A stretch of 64,000 bases of DNA from Camellia lanceoleosa (taxonomy: Eukaryota; Streptophyta; Magnoliopsida; Ericales; Theaceae): contig CM045761.1 in the NCBI GenBank assembly GCA_025200525.1, positions 96,510,182 to 96,574,181 of the forward strand, given 5' to 3'. The position numbers were made by a program, and so were the translations under genes. The notes under the pieces are model-generated. The model did not search any database, was not told where the DNA came from, and saw only the letters and a list, made by a program, of their open reading frames with translations. Numbering within the stretch: position 1 is the stretch's first letter; each line of letters starts with the position of its first letter. Positions 33,603 through 46,600 of this stretch are shown in pieces.

Positions 33603-36600
33603 TGTAGCTGGTTTTCGTGATCCTCGAAGGGTTTAGTCTCCTCAGGTACGATAGCCCTATAGGTTTCACAAGTGTAATGTGAAATAGAAAAAAGAATGAA
33701 AGTCCAAGTTTGGCAAACCTTAGAAAATCCATTTATCATCAGAGATGCCAAAAATGGATTGCATTGCCAGATTTCAAAGTCGCCACCTAAATATTTTTGG
33801 AAAATTTAGAAAAACTCGTGACTCATGCCGAAGGCCACTTGTTCATCATAACCAAAGTGTCTTAGCTTGGGAACTTAGGTATGAGAGGGGAATGTTATAA
33901 ATTGAGCACCCTACTCACCAAATCAAAGATCGGCCTCTACTAATCATGATGTGATTTTTATGGATAATATATGCTCATGTTTTGATTATTATGCTAACTT
34001 ATTATGTGAGGCACACAAGTATAGACTACATCACCCACTTTAGAATGCTTTGATTTCATGTTTGTTTGAAAAAAGGTTTGAATATGTGCTACTTGAAAAA
34101 GTGAGCTCACATGTATACTAATCAAAGTCATTCCAACTTAAGCAAAATAGCCTTTATCCATAGGCATTCAAAGAGGTATTTCAACTAAGCACGTAGCCTC
34201 AAGATGATATGCTTGTCATGGCAACACAAACACACATGTAATATGCTAAAACAAAAGTGCTCACCTAGTACTCCGAAGCAAGCCAAAGAAAAGAATATAG
34301 TTAGAAAAATGCATGATTCTAATATGCAAGTGACTAATGCAACACATACAAGAATGCAACTACTAGGTTCGGCTTATTAACATGCCATATGGATTAACTC
34401 AAGGCATGTGGAAACGTACATTTTCAAGTAAGTAGGAAATGACAATGATATTCAAGAATGATGAACCGAACCTTATATATGCAAAATTGAATACAAACCA
34501 TGATAATGATATGAAACAAAAACATGATGCTATATGCAACCTTTATAAGCATATAAGTAAAAAAGAGAAAGAAATAGGGGTTGGAAAACATACAAATATT
34601 ACAAGTTGGCCCTCGCACAGGAGGGTCCGAATGAATATCCTAATTAACTAATTATTACAACACAATTGAATGAACTAAACTACTTAATTATTACAAATTT
34701 GAATGGAATCAAAGTAACTAATTAACTACAACATATGAATCCAAGAACTATTAATCTAATGGACTCGAAAGAGAGGCGAAGAACCGCATGCGCACAACCG
34801 AGAACATCCTCTGGAAACCTCTCTGTTTGCTGCGTGAAACTGTTCTGTTTGCAGTTAGAAAATTATTCTGTTTTGGCCTCAGATTCTACTCTGTTCTGCC
34901 GTAAAAATACCACTGCCTGTACAAAATAGGAAGCTAGCTAGCCCTGAGAAGTGGTCAGTCATATAGAATGATGGCCGACCGGCCACTATTTCTGGGGAAT
35001 ACCCTGTTACAACAGAGCTAAAACAGAGCAAAAACAGAGTGTTTCCAGGAGATGTTTATCCTCTCTGCCCTTCTCTATCATGAAGATGATCAAGAGAGGA
35101 ATAGATTCTATTCTCAAATCATCAATTATCACAAATTTGTTGCATGATGATCTTAGAAGCGATAGGACAAGAGCTCAATAAAATAAAACAAAAGACAAAC
35201 AATACCTCCTCCATATCATGGAGTTACCTCAGGGAGAGGGTAGACTTGCTTCATGAATCATCACACATTATTGAAATAGTATGCGATGATACAAGACGTA
35301 ATAGGTATAGTATAACGTCTGACTGAATCTAACCAAATTTTATTATCTTTTTACCTATTTTACTCCCATTTTATTAGCCCTTTTTACTTTACCTTTCCAT
35401 TTTCTTATCTTTTTTTCTTTTTTGTCCAAAGGTGATGATTACGTCCACTAAGCGCAAAAGCAATAAAGAGATAGCAAGCATGATTTGACTCAAGAAATGA
35501 GCTTTTCAAGCCCTTTTCTATCGGGAAAATTGCAAAGGAAGAATCAAACTCATTTACAAGCGATAATGAATTCGAAGTCAAACCCGAAACGAGTGATAAT
35601 GACTACAAATCCAAACCCGATAATAAGCTATAATGACTCTTTCCTTTATGATTTCCAAGGGTCTAACTAGAAAATTAGTCCCTTAGAAGTAATGCACCGG
35701 CGATAAAGGGGAGTATTAAACAAAAGATCATACTTAGCATAAAAGAGACGTAATGCCCTAGTAATGAACCTCCGTAGAGATTAAACCATTTAGCATGAGG
35801 GGTCTCTTTCTTATGCCTCGAGTGGTGATCTATTGTTTAGTATAACTTTTAATCAAAAGAAACAAAGAAAGGAGGGAGGTTACAGATTATGAATGAAAAG
35901 ATGGATGGTTGAATATGTATATGAAAGCTATAAGAAATGAAAGAAAAGACTATCAACTCAAATGGATTGGAAGCTATGGCCTACACACCAAATCTATGAG
36001 GACTTACAATAACACAAGTGTAATATTCAAAGCATAAATTAAATACACACTCAAAACAACCCCCAAACTCCAAAAAACAATGGCTAAAACCAAAAGAAAC
36101 AAAATGGAAAAAGGCAAAGCCACAAGCTATGGAACAAGGCCTAAAGAAGGGTGGCTAACCCCTCCCCTCTTTGTGACTTTAAGGGGTTTTTTTCGGATGT
36201 GCTATATGGGCATATTTGATTGGTTGGATTAGAGCATGGGATTGAGATTATTAATCCGTGTGCCCAATTATCCTATTTTTGTTTTAACATTTTGGTTTAG
36301 GATAATTAATCCAACAAATTTGTAGGATTATTAGTAATGGGGTAGGGGTGGGATTATTAATCCAATGGATAATTTATCCCATTAATCCAATTGGATAGTG
36401 AATACCACACTAACTTGATAGGATTATTAATACCTCACTATTAGTCTTGTAAATCAAACATGGCCTATAAGTATACCTTTTGACTTATTGGTTAAAAAAG
36501 TAGAGAAAAAAAAAGATGTATGTTTGGAATAATTTTTTGACTTTTTATGAAAAGATGTGTAATAAAATATTGTAGTAAAATCAAAATGACCATTCTATCC

Positions 36601-37416
36601 TTGTTGACTTTTGACTTTTAAATTTTTGAATTCAAAGGGCAAAATAATTTTGCCCTCTAGACTCCCTCCTCCCAAATAGTATGGACTTTTTGACGTTTTT
36701 AGTAACCTTTTAACTTTTTGGCTTTCCAACCCTAAATCACTTAAAATAACTTTGAAATCAGTATGAAAAGGTAAAGAAAAGAGAGAGAAAAGATTGTAAA
36801 AGAGCTCAAAGTGTACCTCTTGAAAGAGAGAAAAAACTCCTTAGTTAACAAACCACAAACCAAGCACTCTCAAGAAGCAAAAGTTAGATTCAAAAATCTT
36901 AGCAAAAGCTTCAAGTTTAAGCTTAGAAAGTGTATGTGTGGTATATGTATAGTGTATGCATATTGCAAGAGAGGAGAGAGATGTGTTGAACAAGCTATTG
37001 ACTCTTAGAGAAATTTTCTAACCCCAAACCATGAGAGGAGGCCTTGTATTTATAGAAAAACAAGTTCTCACGTCTGAAATATCAGCAAAGGGACAACTGG
37101 TGCAAGGTATGCACATGGGGATAGCTGGCTGCTGTAAAATATCTACTACACTAAACATGGACGACTAGCCATGAAGAGAGACAATCAGCCCAATGAAAAT
37201 GGCCTGCTAGCCATTTGTTGGCCAGCAGTCCTCTGAGGGTTTAGGCTAAAAAACATAAGGTTTTGGTTCAAAGGTGGTATAAGGTTTAGGTTTTAAAGCT
37301 TGAAATCGAAGCCCTTTGCTAAAGAAATTGAACGATTGCACAGCGTAACATTTCATCATCGAGTGTTCAGCGTGAGGCGCCCAAGTCTTAAAAGCAGTCA
37401 AAATGGGGTGTCTACA
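33603..37416 (-). mobile_element. Antisense solo LTR, 3.8 kb, nested in LTR B
   Basis: Starts TGTAG, ends GTGTCTACA, with a perfect target duplicate GTTAG (33598-33602 and 37417-37421). Related to the LTRs at 15768 and 50865: the gtcgccacctaaatatttt block at 33780, aaagatcggcctctactaa at 33922, the ggccctcgcacaggagggtc block at 34608. No internal sequence. Contains a MITE-like insertion at 36205-36468. Confidence 0.9.
36205..36468. mobile_element. MITE-like element inside solo LTR
   Basis: Imperfect inverted ends: ggcatatttgatt at 36209-36221 and aatcaaacatggcc at 36452-36465, bordered by TATA on both sides. Internal sequence is rich in ggattattaatcc. No ORF. Superfamily not assigned. Confidence 0.5.
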
Positions 37417-38066
37417 GTTAGTACCGATAAAAATGACAATTGGTAGTGCTTGTATAGCCTACTGGCAGACACGTACTTATAGATTCCCAGTGCTTGTATT
37501 CACTGCCCTGTTTTCTATTGTAAAAGAAATATTTTTATGAATTGTGATATAAACCTAGCATTGCATGGTTTTGGAAAGAGATATAAAATGTTTACATTCA
37601 CTTTATAGCTTTGTTAAGATTCATACACTATGTTAGAGTATCTCAACTGGGTTTTGGCTCACCCTATGTGGAAAATCATTTTCTGGTGCTGATGATATGC
37701 CTCCGGCAAAGCCGTAGCTTGGGAGGACTAGGAGCCAAGAGCTTCTTTTGTTATTGTTATAATTATTTTTGTAGAAGCCTAGAGATTAAACTGTACTGAG
37801 TTAAAACTCACTTTTGTTGAAACCAAGTATCGTCTTGGAAAATTGTAGCCATTAAGGCATTTATTGATCTATTTAACTTTTATTTCATATTTTAACTTGT
37901 GGCACATGCTATAGTTTTAGGGTTAGGACTTATAAATGTATAACTGCATGTGTTACCTTTTGTACAATGGAATCATATGAATGGAAGATGATTATTTCGG
38001 TACATGTTGTTATTTAATTAATATCGCAAGATGAATTATGGTTATTATTTTCAAGGCGTTACAACT

Positions 38067-38078
38067 TGGTATCAAAGC
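38067..38078 (+). other. tRNA-Met primer-binding site
   Basis: TGGTATCAAAGC, three bases after the LTR end; the canonical form is TGGTATCAGAGC. Confidence 0.8.
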
Positions 38079-38463
38079 TATCGGGTTTGAATACTTTGGG
38101 ATCATGGGATGTGGTTTTTACCACAATGGATTATCTCGCTAGTTTGTGTTAGAAGTAAACCTAGTATGCTATGTCATAACATGCTTATGTGACTAAGTGG
38201 GTATGAGATTTAATTTCTAAGATACTGATTGGGTCTACGAGTTTCTAGAAGTCCTGTTAGAAGAGCACTTGATCGCTCTATTTCTAACTAGAACTCTGGC
38301 AATGTCGCGGAACGAACATTATTTAGAAAGGAAATTCATATATGTTTATGTGACTACGTGCTTATGTGGAGTGAATTAATTATTGTCCACCGTATTAAGA
38401 CGCGAGTGAGTTAGCTTCGGCACATTTGTAAATGTGCTAATATCTTGTGTTACCTTCATTAGG

Positions 38464-39700
38464 ATATCAGGACGTGGACGTAATGGTGGCAGGAGTGGCA
38501 GGCCTAGATGGTAGAAGGTGCTGTTACCGAATGATATTCCAGCATAGGAGGAAGGGGTTTGTCAGGCCCATATGGCCGAACTAGTTGATCAATAGGCCAT
38601 GGGTGCTTTAGCCCATGAAATGGTCGAAGCCTTGCGAGAATCCATGAACATTCTTAGAGCTAAAAATCAAATACAGGCCCATGTTACTAAGACCGGGCTG
38701 TCTTTTCTGAAGAGGGAGTTCTTCCGATTGAATCCAAATGAGTTTTTGGGAGATCCAAAGGAGCCACTGAAGGCGGATGAATGGTTAGAGCAGATGGTGA
38801 AAACGTTCAACATACTTAGCATCAAGGACGATGGGCTGAGGGTGACCTTGGCATCCTTCCAACTGAAGGGAGATGCAGGTCAGTGGTGAAAGTATGTTGC
38901 GTTGATGCATTGGGATGACTTGGGAGGCCTTTGTCAATGCCTCCTAGGATAAGTTTTTGCCTCCCACTGCTAGAAAGAAGTTGAGAGAGCAGTTTTTGAA
39001 GCACAAATAGTTGAATACACTGATTACCGAGTTTGAGGTTGCCTTTACCAATGTATTGAGGTTTGCACAGGAACTCGTGGAAAGGGAGGAACGTCGTTGC
39101 ATTGAGTTTGAGAAAAGATTGAGGATCGGACTTTTTTTTTAAGTAACTGGGTCTATGACTAGGGACTACAGACGCGTTGTGGAGGTAACTGCTCATCTTG
39201 AGACCGTGGTTCAGTTAGAGGATGAGCGGATAAGGGGCTCCAGGTAGAGGAGTTAGGAGGTTCAAGAGGAGACCTAGGACAACCAAAGGTAGAAAGGGTT
39301 CCACCCCACAGCAGTCCCAAGGAGCACAGCCTAGATCCACTTTCTCGGTACAGAGTTCAGGTTCTGAGAGAGGTGGTCATGGAGGGATCACTTATTTCAA
39401 GTGTGGTCAGCTGGGCCATAAGTCTTTAGTTTTCCCACAGAGAAGAGGAGGACAACAGTCTACGCCATCTTTGGCTCGTCCTCAGGGCGTTATGGGAGAG
39501 GGCAACCGCCTACCTATTATCAATGTGGGAAGTTAGGGCATGTGAGAAGATTTTGCCCTCAGTCAGGTAGCACACCTAGCACGTCTGGTATGAGGCAAAC
39601 ACAGAGCCATTAGCCTACACCGTCGGCTTAGGCCTTAAAGGCCAATCAGGGAGCCTTTTTAGCTCAATCAATATATCAAACTTATGCTCCGTAGGGTGAG
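38464..39700 (+). pseudogene. gag: Chromovirus gag remnant
   Basis: 38599-38889 encodes the capsid start (LNPNEFLGDPKEPLKADEWL, LASFQLKGDAGQW) ending in TGA. Downstream, in shifted frames, two zinc-knuckle remnants appear near 39393-39440 (FKCGQLGHKS, outer Cys lost) and 39520-39560 (YQCGKLGHVRRFCP, first Cys lost). Numerous stops and shifts. Placement after a tRNA-Met primer site and before a DTGA protease fits a plant chromovirus. Confidence 0.8.
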
Positions 39701-40630
39701 CAGGTAGAGCAGAGATCCATAGGGCGTATGTGTACTGTTACCACACCAGATTTGTTGCCAGCACCTTCGGTAGTGAAAGGTAACTTCTTGTTGTGTAATT
39801 CTATTGCCAATGTGTTGATTGATACTGGTGCATCCCATTCTTTCATTTCATTTGCATTCACATCAGTATTGGGGTTAGAAATGGCTCAGTTAGCATCTTC
39901 ACTCAGGGTAGAGTCACCTATTGGTGGTGAGATTGTTTTGAACCAGGGGTGTTGGGGTTGTGAGACAGAGGTTGCCAGTCACCGACTTCCTTTTGCTTTT
40001 GTGTTGATTGACATGTCGAGTTTTGATGTCATTTTGGGCATGGATTGGTTGTCTTCTTATCGGGCCATTATAGATTGTTACCGTTTGAGGGTTACAATGT
40101 GTACCTCGAGTGGTGATTATTTTTATTTCTTGGGGGACCAAGTTGATAGAGCCTTGTTGCCAGTGTATGATCTGCGCGGTCAGGGCAAGCTTAGTTTTCT
40201 TCTTGTTACATTTTTGGGTGTTGAGAGTGATGTGGTCCGAGTAGAGTTGTCGAGGGGAGTTTGTGAATACCTGGACGTCTTTCCCAAGGATCTTACTAGT
40301 TTATCACCTCACCGTGAGATTGAGTTCTCTATTGTTTTAGTTTCTGGCATAACAATGATTTCCATGGCACCATATAGATTTGCAACTGCCGAGTTGAGTG
40401 AGTTGAAGATTCAACTCCAAGAATTGTTAGATAAGGATTTTATCTACCCTAGTACTTCATCTTGGGGACCATCGACTCTCTTTGCCAAGAAAAAAGATAG
40501 CATATTATGACTTTGTATTGATTACTAGAAGCTGAACCGATTAACTGTTAAAAACAAGTATGATTGCCTCATATAAATGATTTGTTTGACTAGTTGAAGG
40601 GGTCTTGTTGCTTTTCTAAGATAGACTTAA
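39701..40630 (+). pseudogene. pol: Chromovirus protease and truncated RT
   Basis: 39728-40507 is open. The protease site is LIDTGASHSFIS (about 39818-39850), with the second motif VILGMDWLSSYRA near 40030. The RT start follows: EFSIVLVSG, APYRFATAELSELK, LLDKDFIYPSTSSWGPSTLF. Stops begin at 40508, where LCIDYxKLN and NKYDCLI are still readable. The sequence then jumps at about 40630 into the middle of an LTR, so most of RT, RNase H and integrase are gone. Confidence 0.88.
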
Positions 40631-41513
40631 AAATGGCACGAGGATTAGGTTAATTGAAACCAACTACTCATACATCTTGCATTGAATATTATTTCATACT
40701 TAAACATTGAAAATGTATCGTTTTGCGAAAAAAGGGTGTATACTTTGGTGGATCTGGTTAGAGGGTGTGGTTATGTTAGCCTTGTGTGTCCTTAGTGAAA
40801 GTCTAAAAACCCATGCGGTTAAGTGCCGATCTTTTAGGTTAGTACCGGTAAAATAGCTTGGGTAATGCTTATATAGCCTACTGGTAGGCACGCACGTAAA
40901 GATTCCCAGTGTTTTGTATCCACCGCCCTATTTTTTGATTTAAGAAGTATTTTTTATGAATTGATATACATATAACTAAGGCATTGCATTGTTTTGTTTT
41001 GAAAGAGTATGTATAATGTTTTGGGAAATGACATGCATATGCATTCACCATATGACTTTGTTAAGCATCATACAGTGTGTTAAGGCATTCTCTACTGGGT
41101 TTTAGTTCACCCTATGTGGAAAACAACTTTTAGGTGCTGATGATATGCCTCTACCAAGGACATAACTTGGGAGGACCTTGGAGCCAAGAGCTCCCTTTTG
41201 TTCATTTACGTAAATACTTGTTGTACAAGCCTTGGCTTTATAGATATGGAGTTTAACTCATTTTGTTGTTCCCAAGCATAGACTTGAAAAGACTTAACCA
41301 GTAAGGCATTAACTTATTTATACTTTATTTTGTTCAAATTCATTCATATATGTCATATGCTATAGATTCAAGATCTAAGATTTATGAATGTATACATGCA
41401 TATGTTATCTTTTGAATGGTAAAACAATATCAATGAAAGTTTAATATTACGTAAGTTTCTGCTTTTCTATTGAATATCATGAGATGTGTTGTTATTATTT
41501 TCGGGGTGTTACA
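40631..41513 (+). repeat. Truncated 3' LTR of chromovirus remnant (copy C)
   Basis: Begins abruptly inside the LTR (gattaggttaattgaaacc at about 40642 matches copy A at 31274) and ends GGGGTGTTACA at 41513. The abrupt RT-to-LTR junction implies a deletion that removed both the pol end and the LTR start. Confidence 0.8.
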
Positions 41514-41933
41514 ATATTCTCCAGAAGTTTAGTTTGCAGGTAAAGATATTGGATGATCAAGCGCACAAATGACTGTTGATAGTTAGCAAAATGGCAAACA
41601 AAGAATGCTCAAGATACGGCATGTCAACACAACTCCTCTACACAAGCACAATTTGGGTTGGATTTGCATCTAAACACTCACCGCTCACTGAAACAAAAGA
41701 GCAAATAAAATTACAACTGAAAGGAATTTTGTCAAATGGGATTGCCAATTACAAAAAACCTAACAAATGTAAGCCTAAAGGCATTGTAACTGATTAATGT
41801 ATCATCATTATTTATATGAGAAAGAATATGTATTGTTTATTCTTTTATTTCTGCTTCTACATTTATTGTTATTGAAATGGATTTGATAAATGATATGGTA
41901 ATGAGTTCGGATAATAAAATTTGGGACGTTACA
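41514..41933 (+). mobile_element. Possible LTR end fragment
   Basis: Ends TTGGGACGTTACA at 41933, like the other chromovirus LTR ends. The 73-residue ORF at 41576-41797 has no recognisable domain. Confidence 0.4.
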
Positions 41934-43072
41934 CTTTCTATTATTTTTTCTGCATCTCTATGTTGAAACACAAAATTTCTGTCTCTGTTTTTCTCTGTAT
42001 TGAGTACAAAATTTTATTTGTGTCTCAATCTTTTGCTTTATGTTGAAACATAATTTTCTTTGTGTTTATGTATTTTTATCTGTGTAGAAACACATAATTT
42101 CCTCTTTGTCACTGTGTTTTTTTTTTTTTTTTTGTCTTTGTGTTGCAAAAATTAGAGCGAAATTTTACTAATTTAACTTCATTCGAAGTCAAAAAAAAAT
42201 TCGCTGTGACGTAACAATGAATGCAACAAAATTTTGTGATTTTTTTTTTTACAAATTTTATATTATTCATGGATCTTGTTTGAAAGATCTTGTCAATAGG
42301 ATTTTAAAATTATACACCTTGTTCGTTTGAGAATTTTGAATCCACCTTTCAAAAAATTGAATTTTTTATTTTTCATGTTTTTTTCACTGATTTTTTTAAA
42401 TATTTTAAGCATTTTTTAAAAAAAATTTTTAGATACAACTAACACAAATACGCTTAAAAGTATAATATTTGAGGAAGTTTTTTTTAAAAAAACAATTCAC
42501 TAAATACTAAATACCAAAAATAATATATATTTATATATAAAAATTCAACACATTTTCATATTCTTGTGTATTTATTAATTTTTTTAAATATTTTTTTACA
42601 ACTATTTTACTTTTTAGGTACATATAAGTTATGTGCATCTAAAAAGTTAAAAAAAAAAATCTTAAAATATAATAAAAATTTCACAAAAAAAAATAAATAA
42701 ACAAATACTACAAATCTTTATCCGAAGCCCAACTCAAAAAATAAACAGGCTTAAAGTATTAGCTCAACTAAATTTTATGGCTCAAAACATCTTTCTCAAG
42801 CCTTAAAGAAGTAAACATCCTTCTATTTGGTATGGTTTGGAGTTTGCCTTCTTTGAGTTACTTTTTAGCTTTTTACTTCTTTATTAAGTGAAAAAAGTTA
42901 GGAAAAATTACAATAAGGACTCGTTTGGGAACAAGTTTTTCTTGACTTTATGGCTAAAATATGATGTAAAAAAAAACTAGTATGTTTAAGATGACTTTTT
43001 GATTTTTTACGAAAAGATGTACAAAAAGTAAAGAGAAAATAAAATCTTTGACTTTTTGGTACAGGTTATTGG
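41934..43072. other. AT-rich spacer, no gene seen
   Basis: Homopolymer-rich sequence. At 42984-43016 gactttttgattttttacg and aaaagatgt resemble 36537-36560 in the solo LTR, so both may be pieces of one MITE family. Confidence 0.5.
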
Positions 43073-43300
43073 CACTACTAGAAAAACGAGTATTGGACAC
43101 GGAACCTTTTGCAACGGTTTGAAAATCGTCGCAATTTTTTGCGACGGTAAATGACGCCGTCATCAAATAAAATTTTTTGCTACAAAAACCCAAGACCGTG
43201 GCAAAAAATAGTATTTTACATGACAATCTGTCTTCCATCATTTTTTTTTTTTGTGACACTATTTATTCCTCCGTCGCAAAAAAAATTCTTTTTGCTTCCC
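43073..43300 (+). mobile_element. CACTA transposon terminus
   Basis: CACTACTAGAAAAAC at 43073 is a typical CACTA (En/Spm) terminal inverted repeat. Subterminal motifs follow in both directions: gcgacgg (43140), gacgccgtc (43153), cgtcgcaa (43127 and 43273). No transposase was seen and no matching right end (ctagtagtg) was found before 64000, so the right end is lost or unrecognised. Confidence 0.75.
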
Positions 43301-43349
43301 GCGCCCTTCATCTTTGCCTTGTCTTCCATACCGTTTCAGTATCCACTTT

Positions 43350-43780
43350 TGATATATATATATATATATATAAAACCTGCCTGCCTTCTTCCAGTCATCT
43401 TTTTCCATCTTGGAGCTCCAATAGCATCAGCGTGAGATACCTTCCTCTCTTCTCCTCTCATTTTCTTTCCTATCACACTCGCTCGCACAGACCCTCACAA
43501 TCTCTCTTTCTTGCTCTCACTCTCACTATCGCGTTATCCTCATAGTCTGTTTGTAGCAGCGGTGGCAGTGACTTCCCATCAATTCTCCCTCCAGCATCCA
43601 AGTATCTCTCATTTGTTCTCCTCTGCAGTTCTCTCATCTTTTTCTCTTCTCTTGCCTTCATTGGAATCAAACCCTCTTCATTGGGACCCTAGAAAGTGGT
43701 ATAGAGATTGGAGATTGAGAGAGAGGGGGTTGGAACCCAAGTTATTTACTTATTTTTGATAAGTATCCCTACTCCTTATC
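43350..43780 (+). promoter_or_regulatory. Promoter and leader-like segment
   Basis: An AT run ending tatataaaacc (about 43352-43377) followed by a pyrimidine-rich CT leader (43420-43540) looks like a plant TATA promoter with 5' UTR. An ORF at 43511-43759 is Ser/Leu-rich like a transit peptide but matches no family I know. It could be the captured 5' end of a host gene. Confidence 0.35.
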
Positions 43781-44624
43781 CTCAGTTAAAACTAAACACT
43801 AACTATAATCTGGTCCTTGTGTAGTGTGAATCTGAGAATTTCATTTCAAGTCAGTGTCCTGAAAATAGAAACCTTCTGACCTTTTTTGGGCATGGCTGTG
43901 ACATCCACACTAGTGTGGAAGAAGCTCTAGGATTGAAAACTACCTTGTTTGGCTTTGGCTTCGTTGTTTGACTAGTCAATAATTCTATAGATGCTTGATA
44001 GGGTGTTTTGCTATTTGATCTATTTAGAAAAATGGTGTAGTTTCAATGTATAAGTGAGTTTTTCTCTATTGCAATAGTTGGTTGATCAGCAAAACACTCT
44101 ATGTAGCTTCTTTTTTGCATGGTGAACCTTTTGGTTTTGCTTGGTATATTTGTAAATGGTGGAAATTATGATGAAATGTTTAGATAACACTTTTTTTCCC
44201 CTTCCTCGGCCTGCCTTTTTCTCTCATGTGAATTAGAATGGTTTTACAGTAGTATTGGTATTCTACAATGCTAGTATGTTGGTTTGTACAGATTATCTTG
44301 ACCAGTTTTCTTTCTTCTTACTTCTAATCCCAAGGCGTAACATTTTATATTGCTCTAAATGTTAATTTCAACTCTCATCTTTAGGCTCATGACAGCTTAA
44401 GATTAAGCTTTTTAGGGAAAGTTCCTTCCCCTTGTAAAGAGTCTTGCGCATTGAACATTTATCTGTTGTTGTATGTTTAGATAATCCCTTCAATATTGGG
44501 ATTCTCATATAGATTTATTTCATGTTCACCATGGCTAGGGGATCATTTGTGGGCTTGAATTATGGAAACTACAAATCAGTGTTATGTAATTTGAGAATTT
44601 TTAGTTTCTATGGTTGGTATTTTG
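43781..44624. other. Intron-like sequence, no gene seen
   Basis: T-rich sequence with no ORF or repeat recognised. It continues after the hAT insertion up to about 45960. Confidence 0.4.
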
Positions 44625-45518
44625 TAGGGATGGCAATGGATAACCTATCCTGTGGGTATCTATGGAGAGCCAACCCAAATACATAAGTTTTTCCTATTTT
44701 TTTTGTCTGTCGAGTAGGGTAAGTGATGTTATTTAAATCTCTACCAGGGATGGGTCGGGGATGGCTACCCACTAATTTACCCATATTTTTTTTTTTTTTT
44801 AGGTACAATGAAAAATAATTTCTCCATATGTTTCACTACTCTGTTTAGAAGAGTGTGACTATCGATCAAAAACGCACAATTAACCATAACCAAAACATGG
44901 AAATTGAAAACAAAACTGTACAAAATTTCAATTAAGGTGATCACTAGTTAAGATGAAAATTGAAAAATTCAATCTAAGGTTACTATCAAATCAGAGAGAA
45001 AACGAATAAAACAATTACAAGAGATATTGAAACAAGAAAATTCATTCTATAAATGCAAATCATTTTTTATTTTATTTTTTTAATAAGGAGATGGAAACGA
45101 GAGCAACAACTCACCTTCAGATTATCAAAGATCAATTAATAGAGAAGAGAATGAGATACATAAAATTAAAAAAAAAATTAAAAAAGATGATGGAATTTTT
45201 TTGTAGGAATAGAATTTTTCTAAATAAATTTAAAAAATTCTAAATATACATCAAATTTGACAAGAATAATGTGACAATGTTAATTAATGCGTATTTGATT
45301 TTGTTGTTGAGCTAAATAAAATAAAATAAGATTGAATGTATATTTAGCTTTGGTAAAATAAATATAAAAAAAAAAAAAGGGTCAAGTTTGGTTGGGGAAA
45401 ATCCAAACCCATTAGGAGATGGGGAGGGTAGCACCCATGGGGAATGAGGAAAAAGAATTATAGGGGAATGGAGATGGGGAATTAATATCCATCCCATTAA
45501 CCCCCATTGCCATCTCTA
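44625..45518. mobile_element. Non-autonomous hAT element, 894 bp
   Basis: Terminal inverted repeats TAGGGATGGCAATGG (44625-44639) and its complement CCATTGCCATCTCTA (45504-45518), one mismatch in 15. A perfect 8-base target duplicate GTATTTTG flanks it (44617-44624 and 45519-45526); 8 bases is the hAT hallmark. No transposase coding. Confidence 0.9.
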
Positions 45519-45981
45519 GTATTTTGTTTTTGTGCCCGTGTCACTCATCTCACTATGCATGTTAAAACTTAATCAAGCGTTGGTACTTATTTTATTGGTT
45601 TATCATTAGTGTAGAGTGGGTTCTTTAGCTAGTTTCTTAGTTTTCCAACAAGGATTATCCAAAATTTGATCAAACATCATTCTACTTAGTTCTTTAGTTT
45701 TATTTATCTAATCAGTTTACTTCTTCCAAACGCTGCATAGTTTATTTGATTTGTGTGATGAATGAACATTGGCTATTTCAGTAAGTTTCTTTCTTAGTTG
45801 ATGCCATATGCATTTACTGGTTGTCTAGCAGCAATCATACTTCTTCTATTAACAAACCATCCGTTTGTCAAATGATGCCTAAAATTATTCAATGCTCATA
45901 TGGAAGCTTCGATTACATGACCTGAACTCATTATTTATTTTCTTTGGAAGGTGAGGGCTACATCAGTTACTTGTTTTGCAG

Positions 45982-46600
45982 GAATAACTTCTTCAATTTT
46001 CTCTTCACTACCAAAGAAGAAGCAGGACTTCATTCTTACTTCCGCTGTAAGTCTTCCAAAAAACAAAAAATTGTAATATTGTCAGTACAACAAAGATAAC
46101 TTCATTTGTCCATTTTACCTACAACCCCTTTGTAGGTCAATGCTACTCTGAATGATGAGGTTTCTTCAATCAAATCTGTTGTTTGTCGTGCCATTGGTGT
46201 CATCACATGTTTTCCACAAATTGCTCAGAGGTAATACCGACATATTGTAAACTGTTGAAATCAGTTTCGTACTTACCAAATAGACAGAAATTTATGAGGA
46301 ATTTAAATCATATGGTGCAGAGATCCTTGGTAAATTTATCCATGCTGCTAATATTACTACTAGCGACCCATTGGTCTTGGTAATATTTCTGGTTTCATCT
46401 ATATGTGTGTGCAAATGTGAAATTTACCATTCCTGTACATTTTAAGATTTCTAACTTATGCATGTAAATAATTCATGTTAATAGGTGTGGATTACAACGT
46501 CTTGGGCTTTAGCAAATATATGTGTTGGGCTTTAGCAAATATATGTGACTCTCTCCATCATTGTATTAATGTTGTTACCTCCAAAAGGTGTTTTGTGGGT
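45982..46600 (+). pseudogene. Fragment of a HEAT-repeat protein gene (HEATR6-like)
   Basis: Four exon-like pieces with GT-AG introns: 45982-46046 (SSIFSSLPKKKQDFILTSA), 46136-46230 (VNATLNDEVSSIKSVVCRA and GVITCFPQIAQ), about 46318-46380 (EILGKFIHAANITTSDPLVL) and 46486-46580 (ITTSWALANIC). Together they resemble consecutive HEAT/ARM repeats of the plant HEATR6-like family. A 23-base tandem duplication (46502-46524 and 46525-46547) shifts the frame inside the last exon. The rest of the gene is absent. Family assignment is from memory of conserved motifs. Confidence 0.6.

Larger units (their letters stand above)
32152..38063 (+). repeat. 5' LTR of chromovirus remnant (copy B), split
   Basis: Ends GGCGTTACA at 38063, followed by a tRNA-Met primer site. 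The LTR is split at 33602 by the antisense solo LTR 33603-37416 and resumes at 37422 without loss. The left edge is unclear: either directly at 32152 or at TGTCAAAAAATC near 32173. It carries the second CTCGAG array and a pyrimidine-rich ctctctctct stretch near 32730-32790. Confidence 0.7.

Noticed and set aside
43511..43759. Possible chloroplast transit peptide
   Set aside because: Ser/Leu-rich but no recognisable mature protein follows and the CT-rich leader alone explains the composition; mentioned only as part of the promoter-like segment.
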